A DNA stretch of 64,000 bases from Takakia lepidozioides (taxonomy: Eukaryota > Streptophyta > Takakiopsida > Takakiales > Takakiaceae): NCBI GenBank assembly GCA_030704615.1, contig CM060731.1:35712001-35776000 (forward strand), written 5' to 3'. The position numbers were made by a program, and so were the translations under genes. A model generated the notes under the pieces. That model made no database searches, was not told the DNA's origin, and saw nothing but the letters and a program-made list of their open reading frames with translations. Each line of letters begins with the position of its first letter. Within the stretch, counting starts at the first letter, position 1. Shown piece by piece: positions 10,377 through 24,311 of this stretch.

Positions 10377-12524
10377 CTAATTAGGCAGGTGCATGGGGAG
10401 CGGGTACATGCCATGGTGGTATATTATGGTCTGGTGGGCGGCCTTGATAGGTACCGGCGTTAACGAGGGAGTACCATGTGGTTTCAGCACGGCTGAGAAA
10501 GAGTTTATGGATGTGCCATACGGCAAGGTTGCGACGAGTGATATGAAGGCCATGTATGACCAGGTGGGTACATTGACTAAGGAGGTGTGGCCAGGTGTCA
10601 CGCTCATGATGGGTATTTGAACATAATGGGCAGTATGGGGATGGAAAAAAGTGCGGCCAGAAGATATGCTTACGCTAATGGCCCATGTATTGGGCATATC
10701 TGAATTTGAGTGTTTGTCGGATTTGTGCATCAGTAGCGGCTTTGGTATTCCAGAATTAATTTGATAGCTTGTGGTGGAGCACTGTAGACTAAGTCCATTT
10801 TTGAATGTGTACTTTGGTATGGCTTAGAGAAGCTGCAGCTTCTTTGTTAGCTTCACGGGTGAGAGTGTTCATGAGATTCCGAATCGACCGGGGCATGTGG
10901 GGTCTGGGACTGGGTGTATGAGCCAGAAGGGGTGGGCGTGGGCGATGTGGATAAGGTCGTCTATGGGATTCACTGGGTACAAAGAGGCGCCTTCCTCGGC
11001 AAGCAGATCCGCTTCCTCATTTCTTTGAATGCCGGTGTGTGAGTGAACTTTAAGGAAGTGGATGGGGTATCCTTTGGAGATAGCGAGGTTGACGATGGCT
11101 GTGATGAGGTTACGGTATGGGTGATGAAAATGGGAGGATGGGCGGGAGATGTGGTTCCGGATAAGGAAAAGTGAGTTAAGGCTGTCAGTGAAGATATAGT
11201 ATGGGGGAGTAAAAGCTGCGTCTAGTAAGGATAGTGCTTCGAATATGGCCATGAGTTCTGCACGTAGTATGTTGGCAGGGCCAGGAAGTCTCAGGGCAGT
11301 GCCTTGGTTGGTGGCGGCATGGTAGACGCCGTAACCGGCAGTTGGTTTGGTAAGATAACCGCCAGTATAGTGGGAATTATGAGGGGTGTATCTGAGGGGG
11401 ATCTTTTGTCGGTAAATTGAGGGTAGAGGGGATGTGGGTATTGGCGGGGGGGGGGGGCCTGGGAGGGACGCGGACGCACCAGTAACCAAAGCCTTGTTTA
11501 GTTTGATTGTGGGGGATGCGGCTGATGTGTCATTACCGGAAGACGTGGGTGAGCGGTAGATAGTTGGGTGGTGGGTGTCAGCCTTCATTTTGTGGGCCCT
11601 GGTGAGTAGATGGTTTAGTTGGCTCAAGAAGGGGATTGGTATATTGGCGGGGAAGAGTCTTGGACATGTAGGATTAAGGTCAAAGTTAGTTCCTTTTGTC
11701 GGAGGTATTTAGGGAGAGGCGGCGTATGTACGTATTTAAGCTGGTTTGGTTCGATTGTGGCTAGCAGGTTGACCCTTGCAGGAAGGCGTAGAAGAGGGTG
11801 AGAGTCATTAGGTGCATTTTTTTTAGTATGAGGACGGTGAGAGCAAGAGGGGATGATTGAACGGCGAAGCGGGCCCACTAGAGAGCCTCATGCGTAGGGG
11901 TGCCAGATGGAGGGTGGGCAAGGCCTCTGCCAGCCCAGGTATGCTGAGTGGCAGTACATGTGGCGCCAAAGATGCAGTCTCTATGGTGTGGGCTGGCAAA
12001 TGAATGTAGTTCCATAGGGCATGTGAGCGGGCTGGAGTAATATGAGTGTATGAGTTGGAATGAATGTATGAGCAGTGCAAAGATGTCTTGGGGTATAGTG
12101 TTATAGGCGCATGCCATGGTTAATCTGTTAAGGGTACGCGGTTTTTTTTTTGGGGGGGTGTCTTTATGATAACGATCGACAAGCCAGTATAATTCGGTTG
12201 CAAAGTCTTGTTTGGGGGGTCCTGTAGGGTTTGCGTGTTTGTGGATTCAGTGGAGTACTTGCCCCATAGCCAAGCTAGCCTGTCATTAGGGATAAGACCA
12301 ATGAAGCGGCCGTATGGAGCGTAAATCTTGGATAGGCGGGGTCCGATATGAATCATTGGAAGGTCATGGGCGATGTCTTTATCAGGGTTGCATTCAGTCG
12401 TACAAACTCGTATGATGGGGGCAGCTATCGGATTATGTATGTATCGGTTGTTCGTAGGTTGCACAGGAGAGGCGTGTTGTTGGTGAATATGAGTTAGGTA
12501 GTTAGTGTTGGTGGGCAGCACCAC
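10377..12524 (-). pseudogene. Decayed non-LTR element with RNase H domain
   Basis: The clearest part is a 252-codon frame at 10869-11627. It contains an RNase H fold: TAGYGVYHA, LRAELMAIFEALSLLD, FTDSLNSLFLIRN and HSHTGIQRNEEADLLA. The Glu, second Asp and last Asp of the active site are visible. The first Asp, expected in a YTDGS-like strand, is replaced (YTGGYLTK). Upstream, 11624-12524, is a series of overlapping - strand frames rich in His, Pro and Thr that change frame repeatedly, as expected of a decayed ORF2. Downstream, 10377-10730 may belong to it too. No reverse transcriptase motif or target-site duplication was recognised, so the family is uncertain. Confidence 0.55.
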
Positions 12525-14020
12525 ATGCTTAGGTCAAATTGGATTGGTTTTTGGCTTGTTGGATGAGGGATGGCAATGTGATGAAGCCCTAGTAATCTGG
12601 CCTCAATCCGAGTCCATCCCCGTACTCAAATCCTCAAAAACGATATGTTTCCCCAATGGGCCGAGTCATGGCCCCACATTCAACACTGGTGTTTTATGGA
12701 TCTGGGGCTGATTGCCCTGGGAATTGGCAGGGCGGGTGCAACATGTGCGCACATAATAAGGGGCCCAAGTTTGAAGGGGGGTGTGAGGATTAAAGAGTGG
12801 TCCAGGAATTAAAAGGCGGTGATATAGTAAGCTACACCACGACTTGAATTAGTAACCATCATGTAAATGGGGTAAGAAAAAACAAGCCGACGGCTATTAA
12901 ATGGGGGAGGGTTCAAGCTGCAAACTGGATAAGAAGGCGTGGCATGCCAATTTCTAGGGCTCACACGTGTCACAGGGCAACCTTCTAGAGGGTCCCATCG
13001 CATGAGGATTCGGCAAGCTTCTAGAAATGGTGGGCTCCGCAAGCGCAGGCCCCCAAAATAACGAACCATAGGTATATTAATTAATAGGGACAACGGAGTA
13101 AGCTCAATAAAACCCCCCAAAATGTGTGGTCAAGTTCTTAAAAACTCAAGTTTTTAGAAGGAACTTGAAAAAGTCATATTATGGCACTGGATTAAAGGGT
13201 TATAGGGTATACAATTTGTAGATCTATACAGTCGCATTGATTATAATTGGCAGCCTTCATGGATAATTTGTTTAGCCGCATACATATATCTGCCACATCA
13301 CCCCACCGCATACATGCAGACATTTCCTATTGGAAATGGTCTAGACCGGTATTATCTTCCATCCAATGGAGGATAGCAGTACTATATAAATGTGACAACC
13401 GTACATGAAGATAGGTGATGGGCTTCCACGCGCCCATTACCTGGTTCTTTAATCCTCATTACAAGATCTACCCAGGGCAATTCACATAATCCATGGGTGA
13501 GGGAAATTCTCTCACATAATGTCCCTAAAATAGCCATCAGAAATTTTCCTCGGGTTTTTAGTATTTACAAAACTTTTCTTTGGGACATCATTAGCATCCA
13601 TCACAGACTTGTCTCTTTTCCTTTTGAAGTTGATGGATTCAACACTCCTTTGGAACAGGAACCACCCCACAAGACCTAGTGCAAGACTGAACTTGAAAAC
13701 TACTACTGGGTTCAGTGTCTGCAATAATTATAGCTCATGCAGCCATGGCTCCCCTCTCCATTTTCTCTCTTGATGTTCAGATGCGACTGGCCCTTGCCTC
13801 CTTAAGCATTCAAGAGTACAAGGGATGAATCACACAGCACGACTGATCCTTCATCCGAGTTACTACGCACTCATGCACCACTTTTGCAATAAACAATGCT
13901 ACAAAACTGTTGGGCAACTGCAATTCTGTCATCCAACACACAAGCATTATACAAGGAATCCATGACCTTTTTCCTCAGGCATGTGAAGCTGCTGCTGGCC
14001 ATGGGGGTACCCAGATTCCC
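12525..14020. other. Intergenic stretch, 3' side of SSRP1
   Basis: No gene recognised. It contains a poorly conserved palindrome-like region near 13140-13170 and short open frames only. The part next to 14020 is the likely SSRP1 3' UTR. Confidence 0.4.
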
Positions 14021-17000
14021 TTACTCCTCATCTGAGCCTTCCTCTTCCTCTGCATCCACCTGTCCAGCACCAGTCCTGTAGTCGACCATCTGCTGTTTGT
14101 ACCGTTCCTTATCAAGGTTGGCTTGTGCTTCAAAAGGCTCTTTCTCCGTCGCTGTACAGAATCACCAACCCCATATGTCACACCTGACTTGATGGTTTCA
14201 AAACTTAAACTATCTATCATCCTCTAAGAATAACATGATCATTAATTAAGTTTTCAAAGAGTGAACAAAAGGATATATACCAGAAGTGCACCACATTTCC
14301 ATTATGTCAAGTCTATCGTATAATATCACTATAATGCACATGTAACACCATCAAGAAATCAAATCCAATCTGTGCAGCCAGGTTTTGCTGCAAGAAATCC
14401 CCTGGAAGTTGCCCAACCATGGATTCAGAAAACTTTGCACTTCCATTTGTATTTCTTGTTTACAAAAGGCTGCACAGATACTATACAAAGTCAACATTGC
14501 AGGTAGAGAACCCAATGCAGTTTCTACTAAGAACATACCTGACATTTTCTTCCACTTTTCACCAACAGCCTTTGCCAGATCCTGAAAAGACATGCTTGGA
14601 TTGTCCGCTTTCAATTTCTGCAAGGACCAACACAGACCAATGCACTATGAAATGCATCTACTAAAAGTTGTTACTGTACACATGCAACCACACCACAAGG
14701 TGTAAGCAATGCAAGTAGTTACTTATGATTGCAGCACTCCTGGGACATTTGGAAGTCGTGCTGCGTTAGAATGCTATAAGTTAATTCGCGAAGTGGTTAG
14801 CCTAGTTGTACCTCATTAGAAAAAATTCAAAGCATGGCATTCCAAAAGAATAGCTCCATTATCAATTTGAACTAATCCATGTGAGCACATGGGTCTCAGA
14901 TGAAGGCATAGGGGTCTGCCCATGGATCTGGGAGAGGTCAGAGGTCTCAGCAGACAATCCCCCTCACAGTCCCCCTCTAAGCATATGCCTACTGCAGCAT
15001 GCAACCCTCTCGGCAGGGGCTGCTGTAAATGACCACCACTGGAAAGAGGGATGACTTTCGAAATCAACCTTCAAACGCTCGTCCAAACCACTCGAAGTCC
15101 ACCATAAAGATAAAACCACTGAATGCAATAAAAGCTTGATATCCACCAAGGGAAGGATTTCTAGTGACTTGCAATATGAGCTTCCATCAAGCTATCATAG
15201 CTTTGAATGATAAATAGGAGCAGAGTGTGCAACAAACCGGTCTCTCCACCAACATGAATCGCATGAAACCAGACAGGGCACGTTTCGGCGCATTTGGATC
15301 CTTTTTCTTACGCTTCTTCCGTTTGCCACCCTCTTCATCATCATTATCTTTTCTCCGTTTCTTCGCTGCTACCTTTGGCACTGCTGCTTCTTTCTTCTTT
15401 TTGTCCTTCTTTGCAGGCATCTCCTTTACAAAGTCAAGCAAGTAGAAAGCTCTCTCTCAAAAAGAATAACTTGTTTAACATGTACGAAAGAGTCTCCATT
15501 CATACGATCATGAGTACAGATAATGGAGAAGTCAAGGAGTAAGGCATGCACAAGGCTGCATTCAGTATGTGTGAGAGAAAGGACCCCTGTGAACCCTAAA
15601 AAAAGTGTGATTTCTACCTAGTACTGTTAGTGAGAGTTTTTAATGCTTGTAGAAAGGGCATTCTCTAGTGGAAAAGCCCACCCCAAAGAGATCTCAGAAA
15701 GAAAAAGAGAGGAACCAACAAAAGCTGATGGCAAGACAGGAGATATTAGGAGCAAAAGGAGGGGCCTTGACACAAACATATCAACTACTCCAAGCAGTCG
15801 ACAGTCTTATCTAGATTGCAAGCAGTCAGAAAACTACCTTGCAGTCTTAAGCCAATTTCACCAATAAGGAGAACTTACCTCTGGATTGGCTGCGGCATCG
15901 TCGCTAGCATCAGAGTCCTCAGAATCAGAGTCAGACGGGGAGCCAGCATCATCCTTTTCTGCCACAAAGTCTTCATCCTGCAATCATCCATGCAGCCAAC
16001 AAATCCCTTCTAATTTCATGTTCATATTTATCAAAATTCACCCTAGCACCTCTCAGATAGGGATGAAGGGATTGGCAGCAATTGTAAATGACAACAATGC
16101 TGGGCTGCCCCCTTGAAATCCACATTTTCATCCACAATGATCCTCAATTTTGAGGCTACTGTACAAGGGTAGGCACGTGGGACTAAGTTATCAACCAGGG
16201 TCAAGGTAACCAGGGAAGTTCACTTATGCGCACACCAGCCAAAAGCTTCCAACCTCTCTGTCCCAAGCAGTTTCAATGATTGAACATCAACAGTCAAATT
16301 TGCACAGATAAAAAGCTTTCACAAAAAATGAGCACACCTCCTCATCACTGTCTTCACCATCCAGGCCTACAGCACCACTCTCGCGTGCACTTCGAATACG
16401 ATTCAGATGTGGGTCTACGCCCTCAAAGTCTGTTCCTTCCAGTGCAGCTGCAACCCCACTTGTACCTTGCGCATCTCCCAAATTCATAATCTTCAAATCC
16501 TTGGAACTGCATGGAAGAGCTAGGAGTAAGAAACTGGTATCACCACAATAGAAGCTAATCAATGTCTAGTATGGAACCCTCTTCCACATCAAGGGAAAGA
16601 ATTAAGACAAAGTTTGAACCTTATAAAATTGAAAAGATTGTGGTACTCATTCCGCTGAATGTTACGAAATTGATGCTCTTGTTCACTCTTAAGACGAATG
16701 AGAAGGTCGAAATAATGAGACGATATGCTGCTGGTGCCTGCTGCTCCATGCCTTTCAAACTCCATGTACTCAATCTGACGACCAAAGAAAAAAAAATCAC
16801 ATGTCACTTAGCAACAAAATGGTGTGCTCAGAGGACATTTATAGACTTGTCATCATACCCTGCCCGGTCTTCCACAGCATGATAGGTGGGTATCAATTAT
16901 AAGGATGGGCTACTATCACAGACAGCTGACAGCAGGGTTGAAGCAACTTTGTAGAAGCTGTCGATTGTGGCCGTCTAGATTGCCTCTAACAAGCTCCTTA

Positions 17001-20000
17001 CCGTGGCATCAAATTTGACATCATATTGGACTTCAACCCAAAGAGCATATTGAGTGAAGGATGGTAGTGTGAATCTTCGGCGCACAGCAGGTGAGAACAC
17101 CCATTTGAAACTGAATGGACCCATTGAATGAGGTGCAAACAACCCAATATGTGTCCACATGGCCACCACGACATTGCGCTGATAGCAGCCACCAGCCCCA
17201 GTTAACAAGAGAAGAAAAAAAAGAGAATGACAACATTTTTGGCTGCAATTATCTGCACATTCCTGTCAGCCCTAGCCACTTACCTCATCATGAAGAATGA
17301 GTGTCGGGGGCTTGGGCAGGAAGAAGAAACTCTTCTCCAGAGGGTAGAGTGTGCCTTCCTCTGCCTTCAGGGACGTTCGCACAGAATGTCCATCTTGACT
17401 GCTGCGGTACTTGCCAGGGCGTGTTACTTTAGCCCCTGAGAGACCCCGCAATATCTGTGTGAATACATCATGCGACAAATCCTGCCACATCCCCACACTG
17501 CAAGTCACACCACTTTATCCACAGGCACATCAGACTACCGTATCATATCTACCACCCAACACCTGATTGAGCAAGAATTGAACTCAACTAACCTTGTAAA
17601 CAGGTTGAAGTCGATCCTTGTATTTAGTATTCAACAAATCTTCATTCATGGATAGAGTGCACTCTGCTATCTCCTCTGAGGGGAACTGTGGCTCCACCAG
17701 TCCATACACAACATGTGAGTAAGGCAAGCTAGGACAAGCAAATCACATGTGGCCAAGAACTCAAGTGTAAACAAACAAGAAGTTTTTTAGCAACCTCTAC
17801 TTGGCTCAATGACAAGATGAGTGAGCCACGGATAAACCCCAGAGGCATTGGCAACACATACTAGAGTTCCTTAGCAGAACGATTCTAACCTGAAGTACAA
17901 TATGAGGATAGAAGGTTTGACCCTTGCGAATAGGGGGGTCCAACGTGATCACCACAAAAGTATGTGGTTGATTACTCTGCACACCCATAAGGTTCAATGC
18001 TCAGACCATTTCAACCAATACTCTGCACCAGCAGATGGAACATATGCTACCAGGCATCAAAGATTTGCATGCTATACGATGTAAAATCACCATCCAACAC
18101 CAGATCGAAAAACATGCTAGCAGGTATAGGCTAGGTTTCCCCATGAACAAAATTTCACATCCTGCTGGGGCATTCTGAATGCCATTAGATCATGCCCTCT
18201 TCATACAACTAGGTGAAGCCCAAGTAGACAAAAGTGAAAAATCAGCAACTACACAACAAGTGGAGAGGCACCTTCGGCAGGATAAACAGGCGGACAACAC
18301 TGTTGTACTGAATTTTGAAGTCGTTGGCCTGCCCCTGCAGCCGTAAAAATGAAAGATGAAGCTCCACATTGTACCGACCTCTGCGGGCAAACAAGGTGAC
18401 GCAGTCGGAAACCCACAGCACAGACAAGGTTTAGTAAACATATACTAGACACTAGATACTACAATTAAGAGAAATCTAACCCAAGCTTATGCTGGCAATA
18501 TATGAGAGGTAGCACCGACAGCACCAGAACGGTGCATGCCTAGCACAACAGATTAACACTTCATTGCAAACTATGACTGGAAAATGGATATCCACCCTGA
18601 GTGCTTACTGCAAATCCAGTCGACATTCTTTTAAGTCAAAAAGTTTAATTCCCGACTCTTATGTTAATGATGTTGTTCAACCATTTTGATTTTAGTACAG
18701 TACTTTGGATGGAAGTGAAAACAAACAACATATCACTTTGTGAATCAAAGAACTTTAAACAGTAGTGGAGGTGGCAAGGAGCCCCTCCATGCTGCATATC
18801 CTTAGCATCACGTCATATGAATGCTCATGACTGAAGCACCCCAGGTGTCATAAGGGTACTTTCCCCTGTCAATGGACTAACTACAGTGATGAAGACATGA
18901 TACCACCAAGAATGGAGCCTAGGAATCCTATCACTGAAAAATCAAATTGAGAGACCTCATGCATAGGAACGGTGCAATGCACACCAGTGAAAACCACAGA
19001 CAGGGATACCTTGGTGTGAGAATACCAACTTCCTCGAACAATGCAATCGCTTCTGCACCAGAAGGGCCCACATCCGCCATAGACAAGATCTTCTCACGGA
19101 AGACCTGATAGCCAAACATTGGGACGGGAGACACGTATTAATACAGGCCCCTAGCCGACTGACTTACAGGGTATGAGAACAGCTATATATTCAAACAAAG
19201 CAACTGCATCTGAGCCTGATTTCGTAACCTCAGCAAAATCCTTTATCTTCTCATCCGCTCACATTGTTCCCATAATGCATAAGCACGTCGGACCTACCTA
19301 CCACCCCCTAAAACACACATTCCTTGTGCTGTGCTTTCCATGATTTCCAAAAACCTATAGTTTTGGTGCCTTCCCCACTGGGTTCATCAATTTTCCGCTT
19401 TCCAAAAGAATAGACATCCACATTCTCTGATGCAGGGGGGCCTGGCTGTGGCAATGCCTGTCTGGAAACAATTTGGAAGGAAGTCAAATATAGTCAAGCT
19501 CAATGCCTGATTGAATAGCTATCATAGTCTACATTCTCGCGTACATATAGAAGAGAACAACAGTAGAGGAAATCCTTTTGTACCTGGGCTGGTGGGTGCT
19601 CCTCATCGCCAACATAGGTATTGTTAGTAGGGGGGATATGGAAGCTCAATTCCATCAATGTATCCTTCTGCACAAACATCCACACCCTTTCAATTTCTTT
19701 ATCCCACAGCACTATACACACCTAGTCACATAGGGCTGTTACAGAATAAGTAGAAATTACAGGGCAAGACCATTATGACAGCGGAGGCCAAAGAACTTGT
19801 GGACATGTAAGCAAATTAAACAACAAACCCAAAATTGAGTGCGGGTGTGAAGCCTACTCTGGTCGATGGTCTTACCTCACTGGCACCAGTGGTGTCATCC
19901 ACATGGAACTCCAGCACCACCTCATTCTTGCCTTGCATCTGTGTCTGCGCCACATCGGATATGGAGACATCGAACGCATGCTTCCCACCCACGGTGAAAG

Positions 20001-20817
20001 CCAGGGAGTTGCCTGTCACCATCTAAAACCGATTGAAAGGTATGGTATGATTTTTAAAAAACCCTTAAACCCTTACTGTAAACCATGGAAACTCCAAATC
20101 TCCTTTGACTCCAACTAAGTTAGGGTATTTTGCCACAAGGGCAATAAGAACTCTAGCATCGTTGACATACACTAGGACATACAAGGTAAAGTACAAACCT
20201 TCGAGAATCGCTTCCCCCCAGTTACGACCACTTATGGCAAGCGCCTTATCCTCGGCACTAATTCCCATATTCGAAGCTATGAAGGTAGTCAAGCTCGTCA
20301 TGTCCTACAGTCACACAGCAACATCCTCAATAAATTAAGTCAAACAAAAGTGTTCATGGAGGTTTTTCGGAGGAGTGATCAGCCCAGCATAATCGAAACA
20401 ACATAAGAAAACAAACCTGTTCTCGGAAGCCATTGAATTTGACATCTTGTCCAGCCTTCAACTTGACACCCAGCTGGAAACCCTTGGGCACGCGCGTCCA
20501 ACTCAAACCCGAGATGTCACTCTTGGACACGTCCACTACCTTACCACCTCCTGTCTTCCTCCAATTGAACCCGCCGGTATGAATCTTCAACTGTCCGGGA
20601 TTCTGTTGAAAACGGAAAATCGTCACATATCAAATCCAGACCTTGCTCTTGAGTACCAAATTAGGGTTTGTAGGATATCCGTAACTAGCGCGTCCATAGC
20701 TGCCAACTACGGAAAACAACTGGTGAAAAAAAAATCGGGTACAAGCCTCACCATGCCTCCTCGGCCACCAAGGAGAATGTTATTGAATTGATGAATGGCT
20801 GTGCCATCGTCTGCCAT
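14021..20817 (-). CDS. SSRP1: SSRP1, HMG-box subunit of the FACT histone chaperone, 16 exons
   Basis: FACT (SSRP1 with SPT16) moves H2A-H2B during transcription and replication in the nucleus. Exons in coding order: 20752-20817, 20417-20602, 20199-20304, 19876-20012, 19584-19667, 19010-19104, 18272-18380, 17890-17976, 17593-17685, 17284-17481, 16620-16774, 16338-16506, 15879-15977, 15238-15423, 14539-14617, 14021-14151. They sum to 1980 nt, 659 aa, close to Arabidopsis SSRP1 (about 646). Every junction is GT-AG and in phase. The start [20 protein letters not shown] matches the family N-terminus. Then come the PH-like structure-specific recognition region (HPHIxL-type blocks such as FYPHIVLQ and [18 protein letters not shown]), an acidic tract ([12 protein letters not shown]), a Lys-rich nuclear-localisation stretch ([16 protein letters not shown]) and an HMG box to DYRTG. 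It ends in an acidic tail. No defects seen. Confidence 0.95.
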
Positions 20818-21918
20818 GATCTCCGCCAGGTACCACGCCCACCACCTTCAACACTCCCAATCAAAGGCCCGCAAAAAATCAGCATGCAATTAAAAAAGTA
20901 GCAACATTCCCCAACAGCTCACAAACCCAGGACGCCTCCGCACACACTGCCCCTCTCTCCTCCCCTCTCTTGGCAAATTCTTGAAAGAAGCCTAGCAAGC
21001 ACGAACAGACGCTGTTGGCAGGGAGACGGCAGCCCTCCCAAGTCACGGGACCAAGCTTTCAGGGGACCAAAGTTGCTGGATGGATGAACTAGATCGATTT
21101 TGGTGTTGGATGAAACATATTTGCCTGTTACTAAGAGTTTGGTGCTTTGCGTGTAAGATAAGGGAAAACAAAAATGCGCGGCTAGTAATAGGGGTCGTGT
21201 AGTCACTGGCACCAATAGAATACTCTCGCCTGGGGGGGGGGCACTTTCCGACCCATCCTCTTTCCTGTTGTTCGACCTTGTTGTGGATACTAGAATACTT
21301 AATTTTACAAGTCTGAATGACAAAGGAATATAGTGGTGAAAAATGTAGGGTTTAGGCTCCGCAATATGCGGTGAGAAGGGCATCATTGGGACTTAGTGGC
21401 TTCTTAGTGGCTTTCGGCGCTAAGACGGCGGTCCAGCTTATTGCCCCTTGTCTCCCTTGCTGATATGAGCTGTTAATGTTGTTTGGGTCTCAGTGCGGCT
21501 TTACTGTTATGTGGTTCCGCCTATACAGAGGTGATTGCTCCTGCCATTCCTATCTGGTGCTAGTCAGTGACTCTTAGCATCCCCTAAAGACAGCTTTGGG
21601 CGGGAACCTTTGACCTCGGTAGCCGCTTCTTCTTCCTCTCTAACAAATTATTCTGTTTTGGCAGTACAATGCCTACCTAAGGATAAAAAATGATTGCAAA
21701 ATAAAAATGTACATATATATGCATCTACACTCTCATTGGGTTGCTCAACTTTCCGCTAGCCCCCCTTGCATGCCTCGGGTTGGAGGGGTTGCTCTCAACC
21801 CGACCTTTGTGGTGCCTTCTTTAGCCTCTGGCATGCTACCCAAATTGGCTTTTATGGCATTGCCTTCACTACCTTGAATGGGAGGTTAGCACTCAGGGTC
21901 ATTTTCTGGACATAAGAG
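20818..21918. other. SSRP1 upstream region
   Basis: Probable 5' UTR and promoter of SSRP1 next to 20818, with a CCTCTC-rich tract at about 20950. No TATA box could be assigned. The rest is intergenic with no recognisable gene. Confidence 0.4.
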
Positions 21919-22480
21919 GTGAGTTTATATTCCAAATTCGGGTCATTGACCTCACTTCTGGAAGGGCGGACCCTTCTCCTTCAGCACTGGACCTGCACAG
22001 TTGGGCTTGCAATCTTTTATGATTTGTTGGTTCCCTTTACGAGACTTCCCTTCGACCTAGGTGAGTGGGGCTGGATTACAAAGAAGAAGGAACCCTTTGC
22101 GTACTGGGCCAAGTTGGGGTACTCCCTGCTCTGTCCATGTGCTTCATTCACTCGCAAATGGCAAAAAAAATTTGGCCCCTCTATGCCAGCACACATTGAT
22201 TGGAAAGCAACCTGGAAAGAGGTTTGGATTAAAACCAGATCAGCCAAAATCTCTGGTTTTCCCTGGAAGCTTGTTCATAGGATTCTTCCTGTCTTTCATT
22301 TTTTTATCCTCCTCCGCCTTGTAGGCTGTGCAGGTTGGGTTGTATTGAGACAATTGAACATTATCTCTAATTTGATTGTAACTTTGCTTCCCTCATTCGG
22401 TCAAAAATTTGTACCTTTACGCTCTCTAGTGCTCGGTCAACCCTGCCAAGAGGGCTTTGCACATGCTGAATCTTAATATG
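21919..22480 (+). pseudogene. LINE ORF2 C-terminal fragment with zinc-binding RT (zf-RVT) region
   Basis: An open frame of 185 codons with DLGEWGWITKKKEPFAYW and, later, IDWKATWKEVWIKTR followed by KISGFPWKLVHRILPV. The latter is the W-x-x-x-W ... F-x-W-x-x-x-x-x-x-L-P pattern found in the zinc-binding domain after plant LINE reverse transcriptases. No catalytic domain, tail or target-site duplication is visible. It is a remnant. Confidence 0.5.
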
Positions 22481-24311
22481 GATAAATTTGGAGGACTTGC
22501 TAGGTTTGGACAAGTCTTAGAGCTCTCACCCTTTGGCACATCTGGAAGTGTAGATGTGCTAATTGGTATGATGCAGCATACCTAGAGCATACCCATGTGT
22601 TTCCTTTGTTCTGCAAAGAATTTTCTTTGACTTGTTAATAGAAGGTAGGAAGGCTTGGGGTGTTTGGGTTCAGTTCTTTGCAGATGTTCTCAGGAGATAC
22701 GACTCCAGCTTCTTCAGGAATTCAACTCGTCCTCGTGGGCTTCAAGGGACATCATTTGTCGAAGGACAAGGGATTCGTGTGTGTTTTCAAGCCTCCCTTC
22801 TCCCACTGACGTTGCTAATCTGCCTTCTTCTTGCCCTCCCCACTCAACGGGGACGAAGACATTAATTGGAAGCACCGCAAAAATAGGAACTCTAAAATCA
22901 AGGCTCACCTTCATTTTGAGCCCTTGCATAGAAAGAAATAATGTGTTGCTGGGATTTATCAGCGCTTTAATCTCTTAGATGCAAATGCTCTCAAGCCCCT
23001 GCATGTTTAGGCCTTGGTCATTCTGAACTCTGGTTCCTTGCTAGGCTGTTTACTTAATGAACCATTTGTGTGTCGCCCTGATATTCTACTTGTCCTAGGC
23101 CTACCCACTAATGCCCAGCCACCCACCGTACCTTCCCCACAACTCACCATATCCTTCATTGAATTCACATACTGTCACGATCGTTATCCCAGCGACTCCA
23201 CTTTAGAAAAAAAGGCAAAAATATGCCCCGCTCATCCTTGCTATCCACCGGCGGGGCTGGTATACAGGCCCACTTAGCGTCATCACTGCCGGAACTAGGG
23301 GTGGCATCCACAATGCCAGTATCAATGCTATACACGACAACTTCAAAATCCCCATCCCTCCTATTCACAAATGTTTCAAAGCTATCCACCTCACGGTGCT
23401 CCGATCCCTCACAGCCATTATTACCAACAAGCGCCAACTGGAATCCAGCTCTACAACGGTACCCTAGGTTCTTCAGGGTACCCCTGGGTACCCAAGAGTA
23501 CCAATGGTACCTCTATATCTCTGGTTACCTAGTGTCCTCCTGGACATCTATCTTTCTTATAGGGCCCACCCCCAAAAAGGGGGCAGTAGCCGCAAGGCTC
23601 TTAGTTACACCGGCCTTGGCCGGAGTCTTCTCTCTCTGATGCTGCCACTTGGTCAAACCCGGACAAATCCCCTCACAATGACCTCTCACCCACACGTGTG
23701 AAAAAATATCTTAGCATGAAAAGAGAGAATTATTATGTTCATGAGAACCTGAGCATACTTGACCCCTTGCTTACCTGCTCAAAATTAGGGCAATCAGTTG
23801 CCCAAATCTGGACATGGGCCATTCTATGGCATCGATTCTTTAAAATAGAAGCCAAAAAGAAATTTACATTTAAATAGGGCCTGGTGGGCATTTAAGCGAT
23901 AAAGATGCAGCCAATCAAAATGCACAAAAAAGTGAGGGTTGCTAATTACTAATTACTGCCTCACCTGCGCCACTAGAGTAGATCATAACCGTCCAAAAAT
24001 GTGAGATCCGTCCTCGCGTAAATGAAGTGTCAAAGTCCATACCTAATCTCGTTATTTTCTCATTTTCTAAGGACAATTAAAATCTTTGGCCAGCTTTCGG
24101 AATTTCAGAGCACTGACCCCCGCAAGTCGAGCAAGCGTTCCCATGCTCCTGATTTTCTATTGTTGATCAAGGGCAATCAGTTGCATATTTCTTGACCCAA
24201 GGCTGGAAGTTGGCGCCAGTAGCTTGGCCAGTCTATAGCTGAGGGATTTCATGATGTGAGATCTCCAGCCAAGGCGGCAGGCCGGTTGACTCTGCTCACT
24301 TTTTCTTGCAG
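22481..24311. other. Intergenic stretch
   Basis: Several short open frames, none with recognisable motifs. A cluster of GGTACC-like blocks (GGTACCCTAGG, GGGTACCC, GGTACC) lies at 23457-23530. Sequence at 24128-24160 matches, in opposite orientation relative to the neighbouring exon, the flank of the diterpene synthase at 54.5 kb. Confidence 0.4.

Noticed and set aside
12505-13120. Short frames between the RNase H element and SSRP1
   Set aside because: Under 105 codons, no motifs, no splice-consistent neighbours.
16975-17300. Overlapping - strand frames inside SSRP1 intron 10
   Set aside because: The flanking exons join in phase without them and they match nothing in SSRP1.
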